From an uncultured Pelagibacteraceae bacterium (lineage in GTDB: Bacteria > Pseudomonadota > Alphaproteobacteria > Pelagibacterales > Pelagibacteraceae), in assembly GCA_902520695.1 (NCBI GenBank), contig CABYOT010000003.1, forward strand, positions 35,574 through 99,573: a stretch of DNA of 64,000 nucleotides, given 5' to 3'. Positions within the stretch are counted from its first letter, which is position 1. Every line of letters starts with the position of its first letter. Shown piece after piece: positions 16,173 through 25,262 of this stretch. The position numbers were made by a program, and so were the translations under genes. Under the pieces are notes generated by a model. The model searched no databases and was not told where the DNA came from. It worked only from the letters and a program-made list of their open reading frames with translations.

Positions 16173-17651
16173 GTGAAAAAATTTCTTGTTGCTATCGACC
16201 AAGGTACAACATCGTCTAGAGCAATTCTCTTTGATTTAGATGGTAATATAAAATTTACATCTCAGTTTGAATTTAACCAATACTTTCCAAAAAATGGATG
16301 GGTAGAGCATAATCCAAATGAAATTTGGTTAACAACTCTTAAAGCTTTAAAAAAAGTAATTAAAAAAGCATCTCTACTAAAAGGAAAAATATTAAGTATT
16401 GGAATAACCAACCAGAGAGAGACAACTATTTTATGGAACAAGAAAACGGGTAAACCAGTATACAATGCAATTGTTTGGCAAGATAGAAGAACTCATGAGT
16501 ACTGTGAAAAGCTTAAGCAAAAAAAATATGAAAATATTTTTAGAAGAAAAACTGGTTTATTTATTGATCCATATTTTTCAGCTACTAAAATTAAATGGAT
16601 CTTAGAAAACGTAAAAATTTCGAAGAAACTCCAAAAATCTAATAATTTATTATTTGGCACTGTTGATACTTTCTTAATTTGGAAACTAACTAACGGGCAA
16701 CATCATTTAACAGAGGCAACAAATGCAAGTAGAACAATGTTGTTTAATATAAATAATAACACTTGGGACAAAGAAATTTTAAAAAAGCTCAATATCTCAA
16801 AAAGTATTTTACCTGATGTAAAAAATTCAGCGGATAATTTTGGATCAACAAATAAAAAAATAATTGGATATGAAATTCCTATATCTGCAGTTTTGGGTGA
16901 TCAACAAGCTGCAGCTGTAGGACAATCTTGTTTTAAAAAAGGCTCAATTAAAAGTACTTATGGCACAGGTGCTTTTGTAATAATGAATACTGGGTCAAAA
17001 AAAATTTTTTCAAAAAATAAATTACTAACCACAATTTGTTACAGATTAAACGGAAAAAATACTTTTGCTCTCGAAGGTTCGATTTTTATCGCTGGAGCAG
17101 GCGTTCAATGGTTAAGAGATAAGTTAAAATTAATTAATAATGCTTACGACACAGAACAAATTGCTAAATCAAAAAAAAATAATGAAGATGTCTATGTTGT
17201 ACCAGCTTTTAGTGGACTGGGAGCTCCATACTGGAGACCTGACGCAAGAGGAGTTATAACTGGATTAACTAGAGATAGTGATTGGAAAACCTTAGTAAGA
17301 GCAGTTATAGAATCTGTGGCATACCAAAGCTATGATCTATTTAATGCCATGAGAAAAGATGGATTAAAACCAAATATAGTAAAAATTGACGGAGGAATGG
17401 TGGAAAACGACTGGTTTTCACAGTTTTTGGCAAATATTATTGATATTAAAACAGAAAGACCCAAAGTTTTGGAAACTACAGCACTTGGAGTTGCTTTATT
17501 TGCTGGATACCAAATAGGAATATTTAAATCTTTACATCAAATAAAGAGAAGATGGAAAAAAGATAGAACCTTTAAACCTAAACTAAGTTCGAAAATTAGA
17601 AAAAAACTATTGAATGGGTGGAAATTGTCAGTTGATAAAACCTTATTGTAA
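16173..17651 (+). CDS. glpK: Glycerol kinase
   Basis: This 492-residue FGGY kinase starts at a GTG and begins VKKFLVAIDQGTTSSRAILFD, the glycerol-kinase phosphate-binding signature. Other family motifs are ITNQRETTILWNKKTG, NAIVWQDRRT, the GDQQAAAVGQ loop, TYGTGAFVIMNTG, FSGLGAPYWRPDARG and KIDGGMVENDWFSQFLA. It phosphorylates glycerol to glycerol 3-phosphate in the cytoplasm. No glycerol facilitator is adjacent. It follows tmoV by 4 bases, but a gpsA-like gene and a glycoside-hydrolase island lie 1.5-8 kb away, so it may take up glycerol released from a glycerol-containing osmolyte. That link is inference. Confidence 0.93.
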   Translation: MKKFLVAIDQGTTSSRAILFDLDGNIKFTSQFEFNQYFPKNGWVEHNPNEIWLTTLKALKKVIKKASLLKGKILSIGITNQRETTILWNKKTGKPVYNAIVWQDRRTHEYCEKLKQKKYENIFRRKTGLFIDPYFSATKIKWILENVKISKKLQKSNNLLFGTVDTFLIWKLTNGQHHLTEATNASRTMLFNINNNTWDKEILKKLNISKSILPDVKNSADNFGSTNKKIIGYEIPISAVLGDQQAAAVGQSCFKKGSIKSTYGTGAFVIMNTGSKKIFSKNKLLTTICYRLNGKNTFALEGSIFIAGAGVQWLRDKLKLINNAYDTEQIAKSKKNNEDVYVVPAFSGLGAPYWRPDARGVITGLTRDSDWKTLVRAVIESVAYQSYDLFNAMRKDGLKPNIVKIDGGMVENDWFSQFLANIIDIKTERPKVLETTALGVALFAGYQIGIFKSLHQIKRRWKKDRTFKPKLSSKIRKKLLNGWKLSVDKTLL

Positions 17652-17657
17652 ATTTAA

Positions 17658-18986
17658 TTATTTTAAAAACGCATCCATAGAGTCATCCATCGCTGATGCC
17701 CAAGGTGTATGGTGAATAGGAGCTATGGATCCAGTCACAGGTGATGAAAAAGATTTATTTCTGTAAGTTGAAATATCATCCATTTTATGATGTTCCCAAT
17801 CTTTGAAATGTTTTCTTATCAATTCAAAATCAATTTTTGGATAATCCGACATATCATGAAGCTCTTTAGTATACTCAGTTTGAAAATCAATCATTTGATC
17901 AGGATTTTCTAATTTTTCTTCCATAGAAACCCATTTAGAAATATCTTTTTCTATTTCACTATCATTTGGAATCTTAATTTTATTCATTATCACATCCCTT
18001 GCGAACCATGCTTGGCAATCAAACATATTAAAAGTATGAAATTGATCCTGCATACCCAGGTACATTAGCTTGTGATTATCTTGCCAAACTACTCCTTTGT
18101 ACAATTTTGGTGGATATAATCTGTTGTGAGTTTTGAGACTTAGTTTTTCGTTCAAAAATGGAAAATGATGCAAGTAGCCAGTGCATAATATAATTACATC
18201 TGCTTCTTGTTCTGTACCATCTTTAAAAATTGCTTTGTTTCCTTCTAATCTATCTAGATAGTAAACTTCTTTCATACCAGAAGGCCATTTAAAACCCATT
18301 GGATTATGTCTATAACCTATGGTAACACTTTTAGCTCCATATTTATTACACTGTAGTGCAACATCTTCAGCTGAGTAACTGCTTCCAAGCACTATAACAT
18401 TTTTATCTCTAAATTCTTCAGCATCTCTAAAATCATGAGAATGCATTATTCTTCCTGGAAAAGAACTCATACCCTTGTATTCAGGAATAAATGGAACTGA
18501 AAAATGTCCAGTTGAAACAATTACATAATCGAACTTGTCAGACAAAATTTTATTGTTAGTTTTATCTTGATAGCTAACTTCAAATTTATCTGAATTATAA
18601 TTTACACTCTTTACACTTGTGCTAAATTTTATTTTGCTTTTAAGGTTTCCTTTACTTACTCTCCCAATTATATAATTGTATAATACTTCTCTTGGTGGAA
18701 AAGATGGAATAGGTTTTCCAAAATGCTCGTCAAAAGAATAATCTGCAAATTCCAAACATTCTTTTGGTCCATTTGACCATAAATATCTATACATACTGTT
18801 GGGTACAGGATCACCATATTGATCTGAACCAGTTCTCCAACTGTAGTTCCATAGTCCTCCCCAATCATCTTGTTTTTCAAAACATACGATTTCTGGAACC
18901 TTTTCTCCTTTTTGTTCAGCATGTTCAAAGGCTCTTAACATGGATAAACCACAAGGACCTGCACCGATTATTGCAATTTTATTCAT
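17658..18986 (-). CDS. tmm: Trimethylamine monooxygenase (Tmm)
   Basis: This 442-residue flavin monooxygenase has the FAD motif IIGAGPCGLSML at the N-terminus, the stretch DDWGGLWNYSWRTG, SMYRYLWSNGPKECLEFADY and the NADPH fold VLGSSYSAEDVAL around residue 200, with ATG-type linker VSTGHFSVPFIPEY. These match bacterial Tmm closely, including the SMYRYLWSNGPKE segment. Tmm uses NADPH and oxygen to convert trimethylamine to TMAO, which Tdm in this window then demethylates; the family can also oxidise dimethyl sulfide. It converges on glpK with a 6-base gap and no visible terminator. Confidence 0.92.
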   Translation of the reverse strand: MNKIAIIGAGPCGLSMLRAFEHAEQKGEKVPEIVCFEKQDDWGGLWNYSWRTGSDQYGDPVPNSMYRYLWSNGPKECLEFADYSFDEHFGKPIPSFPPREVLYNYIIGRVSKGNLKSKIKFSTSVKSVNYNSDKFEVSYQDKTNNKILSDKFDYVIVSTGHFSVPFIPEYKGMSSFPGRIMHSHDFRDAEEFRDKNVIVLGSSYSAEDVALQCNKYGAKSVTIGYRHNPMGFKWPSGMKEVYYLDRLEGNKAIFKDGTEQEADVIILCTGYLHHFPFLNEKLSLKTHNRLYPPKLYKGVVWQDNHKLMYLGMQDQFHTFNMFDCQAWFARDVIMNKIKIPNDSEIEKDISKWVSMEEKLENPDQMIDFQTEYTKELHDMSDYPKIDFELIRKHFKDWEHHKMDDISTYRNKSFSSPVTGSIAPIHHTPWASAMDDSMDAFLK

Positions 18987-19100
18987 ATAAACTTTATAAT
19001 CTTAAAAATTTATCTTATTAATAAAATCAAAAAAATAAAACTATTTTTTCTTTAAATTTACTTGTTATTAATGAATAGTTTATTTTTAGTGAATTTATTT

Positions 19101-20057
19101 ATGAAAAAAATTCTAATTATTGGAGGTGGAGCTATGGGATCAGCGTTCTCTGTTCCATGTATAGATAATAATCATAAAGTATTTATAACAGAGCCATACA
19201 GTCAAAGATTTATTAAAAATTTATCATCAAAAAATAAATTTCATTCAGGTTTAAAAATTAATCTTTCAAAAAAACTAATATTAAAAAAATATGCCAAAGA
19301 ATTATTTCTTGAAAAATATGATCTTATTGTTATTGCATTAAGTTTATCAGGTATCAATTTTATAGGTAAAGAATTAAATAATTATAAAGTAAAATCTCCA
19401 ATTTTAATTCTAACAAAAGGTCTCAAATACGATAAGAGAAATAAAAAAATTACGACTATTTCTCAAAATCTTTTAAAAAATAATCCTAAATTTAATATAT
19501 CAGTTTTGAAGGGACCTTGTTTAGCAAAAGAATTAGTGAGAAAAAGTCAAACGAGTGTAATTATAGCTAACAAAAACATTAAAATTGCAAAATTGTTAGG
19601 TAAAATGATTTCAACTAAATATTATTTAATAGAATACTCTAAAGATGTAATTGGTGTTGAAATATGTTCAGCAATAAAAAATATTTATTCCATGATAATT
19701 GGATCTGGTTTGAGTTTGAATAAATCTTCGAGTCTTTTTCAAAAATCACTATTAGAAATGAAATACATAACTAAACAATTAAAAGGAAAAGAAGAAACAG
19801 TTTTAAGTCTAGCCGGAGTTGGTGACCTGTATGTAAGTGCAGCGGGTGGAAGAAATAGCAAGATGGGAAACTATTTAGGACAAGGTTTTACTTTCAAAAG
19901 TGCTAAAAAAAAGTTTATGGTAAATGATACTGTAGAAGCCGAACAACTTGTGAGAGAAATCGCGCCATTTATTTTAAAAAAATTTAATTCAAAAAAAATT
20001 CCTTTAATGTTCAGAATGATTAGAGCTATTCTAAAAAATAAAAAATTTTTGATTTAA
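19101..20057 (+). CDS. gpsA: NAD(P)-dependent glycerol-3-phosphate dehydrogenase, divergent GpsA type
   Basis: I start at the ATG at 19101, which puts the dinucleotide-binding motif MKKILIIGGGAMGSAFSVP at the N-terminus; an in-frame ATG 39 bases upstream adds only hydrophobic residues. The 318-residue protein has the GpsA landmarks: SVLKGPCLAKEL, the catalytic-lysine region GVEICSAIKNIYSMIIG, and AGVGDLYVSAAGGRNSKMG. It would interconvert dihydroxyacetone phosphate and glycerol 3-phosphate. The sequence is unusually Lys/Asn-rich and departs from housekeeping GpsA in the nucleotide site, so a paralogue with a catabolic role or altered substrate is possible. It lies between glpK/tmm and the sugar-type transporter. 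Confidence 0.78.
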   Translation: MKKILIIGGGAMGSAFSVPCIDNNHKVFITEPYSQRFIKNLSSKNKFHSGLKINLSKKLILKKYAKELFLEKYDLIVIALSLSGINFIGKELNNYKVKSPILILTKGLKYDKRNKKITTISQNLLKNNPKFNISVLKGPCLAKELVRKSQTSVIIANKNIKIAKLLGKMISTKYYLIEYSKDVIGVEICSAIKNIYSMIIGSGLSLNKSSSLFQKSLLEMKYITKQLKGKEETVLSLAGVGDLYVSAAGGRNSKMGNYLGQGFTFKSAKKKFMVNDTVEAEQLVREIAPFILKKFNSKKIPLMFRMIRAILKNKKFLI

Positions 20058-20168
20058 AAAATATTATATTTATTGACTTTTTGGACAGGAGAGACTTTTT
20101 TAACTTATTGTCATTCATTTCTCTCGCTGATACATTTACTTTATTAATCAACGAAAAGAGGGGAATCA

Positions 20169-21497
20169 ATGATTAAAAAAACAATAATAACCGTCTGTAC
20201 GCTTATATTTTTAATTTCAAATATTAGTTACGCAGACATCACTTTTTGGACTACTGAAGTTCAGCCAGCTAGAATGGCTAAACAAGAGGCAATGGCTAAA
20301 GATTTTGAAGCTAAAACTGGCATCAAAGTTGAAGTTATTCCTGTAGAGGAAAAAGATTTAGGGACAAGAGCAACAGCTGCAGCTGCAGCTGGTGATCTTC
20401 CAGATGTGATATATCATACTTTACAATATGTTCTACCTTGGGCTGAAGCTGGAATATTAGATGTAGATGCTAATAATGCAGTTGTTAAAGAACTTGGTAA
20501 AAAAACTTTTGCACCAGGCGCACTTAACATGGCTAAAAGTGGATCAAAAATCGCAGCTGTACCAGTTGATGGATGGACTCAAATGGTTGTATACAGAAAA
20601 GACTTATTTGAAAAAGCAGGTCTTGCACCGCCAACAAGTTATGAAAATATAACTAAAGCGGTAGAAGCACTTTCTGGAGATGGAATGTTTGGGTTTGTTG
20701 CTGCAACAAAAACTGATGAAAACTTTATGAGTCAGGTTTTAGAGCATGTTCTTTTAGCAAATGGAGTAAATGTTGTTAAAAAAGGCGCAATAAGAAAACA
20801 AGGTAAAAAGTTAAAAGCTTCTTTAGAGTTTTATAAAGTTATTGCAAATGCAAGTCCTCCAGGAGAATTATACTGGAAGCAATCAAGAGAATTGTATTTT
20901 GCAGGAAAAACTCCAATGATAATTTGGTCACCATTTATTATGGATGAACTAGCTGGTTTAAGAGATTCAGCACCGCCAACAATAAATAGTGATCCAACAT
21001 CTGGGGAGTTAGCTTCAAAAACTGGCTTTATAACAAACTTAAGTGGTCCTAATAATAAAAAAGGGGCTGCATGGGCTGATGTAAGATACTTTGGAATAAC
21101 AGCAGATGCTGATACAGAAGAAGCAAGTGCATTTATCAAATATTCAATGGATGAAGGTTATACAAAGACACTTTCAATCGCACCGGAAGGTAAATTTCCT
21201 GTAAGAAGAGGAAACTCAAGCGATCCTGAGGCGTTTACAAAAGCATGGAGTAAACTACCTGTTGGAGTTGATAGAAAAGCACCATTATCAGACTTATATT
21301 CAGAGGATGTTATAAATAATATTGTTGCTGGATTAGATAAGGCTCAAAGATGGGGTGTAAAAGAAGGTGAACTTTCTAGAGCTTCTAAAATTATCAATAA
21401 CAAGTTTATTAATAGAATAACTAGACTTTATGTTGATGGACAGATTGATATTGATCAAGCAGTAGATATGATCAATCAAAAACTCTCTCAATTTTAA
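20169..21497 (+). CDS. ABC transporter sugar-type (UgpB/MalE family) substrate-binding protein
   Basis: This 442-residue exported protein has a signal peptide (MIKKTIITVCTLIFLISNISYA) and an AGAGGGGA ribosome site. The mature part has the family 1 binding-protein pattern: ITFWTTEVQP, MAKDFEAKTGIKVEVIPVEEKDL, then AAAAAGDLPDVIYHTLQYVLPWAEAG, and a C-terminal RMWGVKEGEL-like hinge region. Family members bind sugars, glycosides, glycerol 3-phosphate or polyols. The GH63 hydrolase and glycerol-metabolism genes nearby suggest a glycoside of glycerol or glycerate as ligand; the sequence alone cannot decide this. A perfect hairpin follows before the permease genes. Confidence 0.85.
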   Translation: MIKKTIITVCTLIFLISNISYADITFWTTEVQPARMAKQEAMAKDFEAKTGIKVEVIPVEEKDLGTRATAAAAAGDLPDVIYHTLQYVLPWAEAGILDVDANNAVVKELGKKTFAPGALNMAKSGSKIAAVPVDGWTQMVVYRKDLFEKAGLAPPTSYENITKAVEALSGDGMFGFVAATKTDENFMSQVLEHVLLANGVNVVKKGAIRKQGKKLKASLEFYKVIANASPPGELYWKQSRELYFAGKTPMIIWSPFIMDELAGLRDSAPPTINSDPTSGELASKTGFITNLSGPNNKKGAAWADVRYFGITADADTEEASAFIKYSMDEGYTKTLSIAPEGKFPVRRGNSSDPEAFTKAWSKLPVGVDRKAPLSDLYSEDVINNIVAGLDKAQRWGVKEGELSRASKIINNKFINRITRLYVDGQIDIDQAVDMINQKLSQF

Positions 21498-21515
21498 TCT
21501 TGTAATTTAAATTTA

Positions 21516-21551
21516 AATAAAAGCGGATAATATGTATTATCCGCTTTTATT
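21516..21551 (+). terminator. Perfect 16-bp hairpin abutting the permease start codon
   Basis: AATAAAAGCGGATAAT (21516-21531) and ATTATCCGCTTTTATT (21536-21551) are exact reverse complements around an ATGT loop. The right arm ends in a short TTTTATT and the next base begins the permease ATG at 21552. It resembles a weak intrinsic terminator or an mRNA 3' end stabiliser for the binding-protein message. It also occupies the whole region where the permease ribosome site should be. Confidence 0.6.
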
Positions 21552-22811
21552 ATGAGTGATACACTTTCAAAAATAGAGAAAAGAACTGCATATATATTAA
21601 TATTACCTGCAGTTTTTCTTGTTTTTTCAATTATCTTATTTCCAATATTTGCAAATGTATGGATAAGTTTTAAAGAGGTTGGTCTAAAAGATATCAGGAT
21701 ACCTGAACCTAGAGCAAAAAAAATTGTAAAATCCATTAAAGATAATCCAGATCAATTAAAGGTTACTTATAAACTTAGAAATAGTTCATTAATTTTAGAA
21801 ATAAGAGATGTTAAATTTCAAGATAAATTACCTAAAAATATCAAACCTATAAATTTAGATGAAAGATGTAGTTTCAAATCAAATAAAATTTATTGTGAAT
21901 TTGGAAATTGGAAAGCTAAATACAAGGAAAATTTTCAAATATTATTACAGAGCCTTGATGGTAAACAGATAAACAAAAAAGAATTAAAAACTATTAAACC
22001 AAAATTAACAGGTAAATCAGACAATATTCTATTAAATACTAATTTTACATTAAAGAATTTTAAAAAGGTATTTTTTCAAAATGAATTTTTTGATTTATTA
22101 TCAACTACTTTTTACTATACTTTTTTTGGCACTATCGGTTCAATTGTATTTGGAATACTCACAGCACAACTTGTGAACCAGAAGTTTTTTGGAAGAACAT
22201 TTATGAGAAGTGTTTTACTATTTCCGTATGTAGGTCCTGTTGTTGCTTTAGCATATACATGGGAGTTATTACTAGATCCTTACAGTGGAACTTTAAACAA
22301 CCTTCTTATGAATTTTCAAGTTATCCAGGAACCCTTAAATTTACTAGGTCAAAAATATTTAGTTATAAATTTTTTTGGTTTTGACCTTAAATTAAGATTA
22401 GCGTTAACAACTGTAATAATTTTTGAAATTTGGAGATACTTCCCTTTAGCTTTCTTATTTATATTAGCTCGATTACAAGCAGTACCTAAAGAATTATATG
22501 AAGCAGCTGAAGTGGACGGCGCTGGTCCTTTACAAAAATTTACTAATATCACTCTTCCTCAAATAACAGCTGTCATATCCATTCTCTTCATGATTAGGTT
22601 TATTTGGAACTTTAATAAATTTGAGGATATTTTTTTGTTAACAGGAGGTGCCTCTGGAACTAGAACCTTGCCAATAAATGTTTATGAGCAAGGATTTACT
22701 ATTTCCGATATTGGTATGGGTTCAGCAGTATCAATTGTAATAGTTGCTTTGCTGCTATTGTTTATGTTTGTTTACTTTAAATTAATAGGCAAGAGGGCTG
22801 ATGAAAACTAA
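21552..22811 (+). CDS. ABC transporter permease, MalF-like with large periplasmic insert
   Basis: This 419-residue permease has a first membrane segment at residues about 12-35 (AYILILPAVFLVFSIILFPIF), then a hydrophilic insert of roughly 120 residues (about 45-165, rich in Lys and Asn), then the five-helix permease core with an EAA loop (ELYEAAEVDGAGPLQKFTNITLP). MalF has a comparable periplasmic P2 domain that touches the binding protein; most sugar permeases of this type lack it. The ATG follows a hairpin directly, leaving no ordinary ribosome site. It overlaps the next permease by 11 bases. Confidence 0.85.
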   Translation: MSDTLSKIEKRTAYILILPAVFLVFSIILFPIFANVWISFKEVGLKDIRIPEPRAKKIVKSIKDNPDQLKVTYKLRNSSLILEIRDVKFQDKLPKNIKPINLDERCSFKSNKIYCEFGNWKAKYKENFQILLQSLDGKQINKKELKTIKPKLTGKSDNILLNTNFTLKNFKKVFFQNEFFDLLSTTFYYTFFGTIGSIVFGILTAQLVNQKFFGRTFMRSVLLFPYVGPVVALAYTWELLLDPYSGTLNNLLMNFQVIQEPLNLLGQKYLVINFFGFDLKLRLALTTVIIFEIWRYFPLAFLFILARLQAVPKELYEAAEVDGAGPLQKFTNITLPQITAVISILFMIRFIWNFNKFEDIFLLTGGASGTRTLPINVYEQGFTISDIGMGSAVSIVIVALLLLFMFVYFKLIGKRADEN

Positions 22812-23994
22812 AAGTTTAATATACTACGCATTAATATCCTCTATATTTTTGTTTTCTTTGGTTTCTATTTGGAAAATTTTAGTAACGTTGCAAGGAGTTG
22901 AGTTAAAAAATTTTAATTTTGTAATAATTATTACTTCAGGTATCGCTATTAGTCTTTTAAATTTACTTATAGGAGAAAGGTTAAATTATTTAATAAAATC
23001 AACTTTTTTTGCACTTATATTTACTTTTGTTGATGGATACATCGTTCAGGTAATGCCCATTTGGTACAATATTGGAATATTTGCAATTTTGATGTTTTTT
23101 TCATTTAAAATTAATAAGTATAATCAAAAATACTTAGCATCTGAGCATTCCTCACAAATAGTAGTATTTGATTTTTTAACACTTTTTGGAATTGTTTTAT
23201 TCTCATTTGTTATTTTATTTCCGTTTTATATGATGTTGATAACAAGCTTTAAAACTCAAGCTGCTTTGTTAATTAATCCTTTAGATTTTAGTATTAATTT
23301 TAACCAGGACTTTAAGGAATTATTTAAGTCATACTTTGTAATATTTGATACTTACAAATTCGGTAGATACATACTAATAAGTACATTTGTTTCGGTAGGT
23401 ACAGTGATAGTTACTTTAGTATTTGCAATACCAGCTGCCTATGCAGTAGCAAGGTTAAATTTCTTTGGGAAAAATTTTCTGTCAACTTCAATTTTAATTA
23501 TTTATATGTTTCCTGCTATAGTATTAGTTATTCCTTTATATACTGTTTTTAGTCAGCTAGGGTTAAGAAACTCGGTAAGTGGTTTATTAATTGTTTACAC
23601 AGCAACTACTTTACCAGTTGCAATTTATATGTTACAAGGTTATTTTAAAAGTATTCCCAAAGAACTAGAAGAAGCAGCAATCATGGACAAATTAAATTGG
23701 TTTGGCATAATTATAAAAATAATTTTACCATTAAGTATACCCGCAATCTCGTCAGTTGCTTTATACGTCTTTATGATCGCGTGGAATGAGTTTTTATTTT
23801 CATTAATGTTTTTGGATAATCCAAACTCATTTACCTTATCAAGGGCAATACAATATCTTAGTGGTGATGCTGAAACACCAAGACAATATCTAATGGCTGG
23901 GTCAGTGGTTGTTACAATACCTGTTTTGTTAATTTTCGTATACTTTGAAAAATATTTAGTGAGTGGTCTCACTGCAGGAAGTGTAAAGGGTTAA
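22801..23994 (+). CDS. ABC transporter permease, MalG-like with extra N-terminal membrane helices
   Basis: This 397-residue protein has a standard MalG-type core in its last 270 residues, with EAA loop ELEEAAIMDKLNWFGIIIKIILP and the C-terminal FEKYLVSGLTAGSVKG seen in many sugar permeases. The first 120 or so residues add about four hydrophobic segments that usual MalG-type subunits (near 280 residues) do not have. It would pair with the permease just upstream. It is coupled to the hydrolase gene by TAATG overlap. No ATPase gene is present in this cluster, so the transporter must borrow one from elsewhere. Confidence 0.85.
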   Translation: MKTKSLIYYALISSIFLFSLVSIWKILVTLQGVELKNFNFVIIITSGIAISLLNLLIGERLNYLIKSTFFALIFTFVDGYIVQVMPIWYNIGIFAILMFFSFKINKYNQKYLASEHSSQIVVFDFLTLFGIVLFSFVILFPFYMMLITSFKTQAALLINPLDFSINFNQDFKELFKSYFVIFDTYKFGRYILISTFVSVGTVIVTLVFAIPAAYAVARLNFFGKNFLSTSILIIYMFPAIVLVIPLYTVFSQLGLRNSVSGLLIVYTATTLPVAIYMLQGYFKSIPKELEEAAIMDKLNWFGIIIKIILPLSIPAISSVALYVFMIAWNEFLFSLMFLDNPNSFTLSRAIQYLSGDAETPRQYLMAGSVVVTIPVLLIFVYFEKYLVSGLTAGSVKG

Positions 23995-25262
23995 TGGAAG
24001 ATTTTATCAAATCAGCTAAGAAAGTTTTATTAGGCAATAAAAAAAAAGGATATACATTACCAACTAATAACAAATTATACCCAGCGCAATGGAATTGGGA
24101 CTCAGGTTTCATTGCTTTAGGATATTCGCATTTTAAACTTAAATATGCTCTAGATGAAATAAAGACACTAATAAGAGGTCAATGGAAAGATGGAATGATA
24201 CCTCACATTTTGTTTCACGATTTAAATACCAATTATTATCCAAACCATTCTGTTTGGGCATGTGGAAATAAAATACATTCATCTGGTATTACTCAACCAC
24301 CAATTCTTGCAATAATTTTAAAATTAATTTTAGATAAAAAAAGAATTAATAAAAAAGATAAACCCGAAATAAAAAAAATAATTAAGGGAATATTAAAAAA
24401 CCACAAATGGTTTATTAAATTTAGAGACCCAAATTATACTGGATTAGTCTCAATTTTGCATCCTTGGGAAAGTGGCTACGATAATTCACCATTGTGGGAT
24501 GACCCTATGAGTAAAGTAAAAGTTCCAAAAAACCTTAAATACAAAAGGGGTGATAACAAAGTTGTTAATCCTGAGTATAGGCCATTAGATATTGATTATG
24601 ATAGATACGTAACTATCAAAAATCATTTGAGAAAAAACAATTATAATCCAAAAAAACTTTATAAAGCGTCGTTATTCAATGTGGTTGATGTAGGTTTTAA
24701 CTCTATATTTTTACGCGCAAATAAAGACCTTCTTAAATTATTAAATACATTCAATTTACAAAGTACTGAATTAGAGTCTTATATATCAAGATCTGAAAAT
24801 AAAATTGTAAAATTATATAATCAGAAAAAAAATATTTTTTTCAACATCGATTTAAGAAATAAAAAAAAAATAAACATTCCATCAATTACTCATTATTTCA
24901 TTTTATTTGCAGATTTAAAAAATAAAGTATTAAACAACCAAATCATTAAAAACTTAAAAAAACATAGTTCCAAAGAAAAATATTTATTATCAAGTGTAAA
25001 ATCAAATCACCAAAAATTTGAGGAAAAAAGATATTGGAGAGGCCCAGTATGGATTAATTGTAATTGGATAATATATCAAGGATTAAAAAATAAGAATATT
25101 AAATTTGCTAAACTAATTAAAAGAAAAACTATTAATTTAGTAAAGCAAAAAGGGTTTAATGAATATTTTAGTTGCAAAACCGGTAAAGGGTTTGGTGCTA
25201 CAAATTTTTCTTGGACTGCTGCATTATTTTTAGACTTAATGCTAGAAAATAAAAATGACTAA
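23994..25262 (+). CDS. GH63-type glycoside hydrolase, mannosylglycerate/glucosylglycerate hydrolase-like
   Basis: This 422-residue protein has the length and landmarks of the short GH63 hydrolases that act on mannosylglycerate and glucosylglycerate. Near the start is YPAQWNWDSGF, giving Tyr29, Trp33 and Trp35 in the spacing of the sugar-binding aromatic set. GYDNSPLWDD (Asp near residue 163) and FNEYFSCKTGKGFG (Glu near residue 389) fit the general acid and base. RYWRGPVWINCNW and FSWTAALFLDL are family hallmarks. There is no signal peptide, so it works on imported substrate in the cytoplasm. Trehalase-type or glucosylglycerol substrates remain possible. It overlaps the alcohol dehydrogenase gene by 8 bases. 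Confidence 0.75.
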   Translation: MEDFIKSAKKVLLGNKKKGYTLPTNNKLYPAQWNWDSGFIALGYSHFKLKYALDEIKTLIRGQWKDGMIPHILFHDLNTNYYPNHSVWACGNKIHSSGITQPPILAIILKLILDKKRINKKDKPEIKKIIKGILKNHKWFIKFRDPNYTGLVSILHPWESGYDNSPLWDDPMSKVKVPKNLKYKRGDNKVVNPEYRPLDIDYDRYVTIKNHLRKNNYNPKKLYKASLFNVVDVGFNSIFLRANKDLLKLLNTFNLQSTELESYISRSENKIVKLYNQKKNIFFNIDLRNKKKINIPSITHYFILFADLKNKVLNNQIIKNLKKHSSKEKYLLSSVKSNHQKFEEKRYWRGPVWINCNWIIYQGLKNKNIKFAKLIKRKTINLVKQKGFNEYFSCKTGKGFGATNFSWTAALFLDLMLENKND

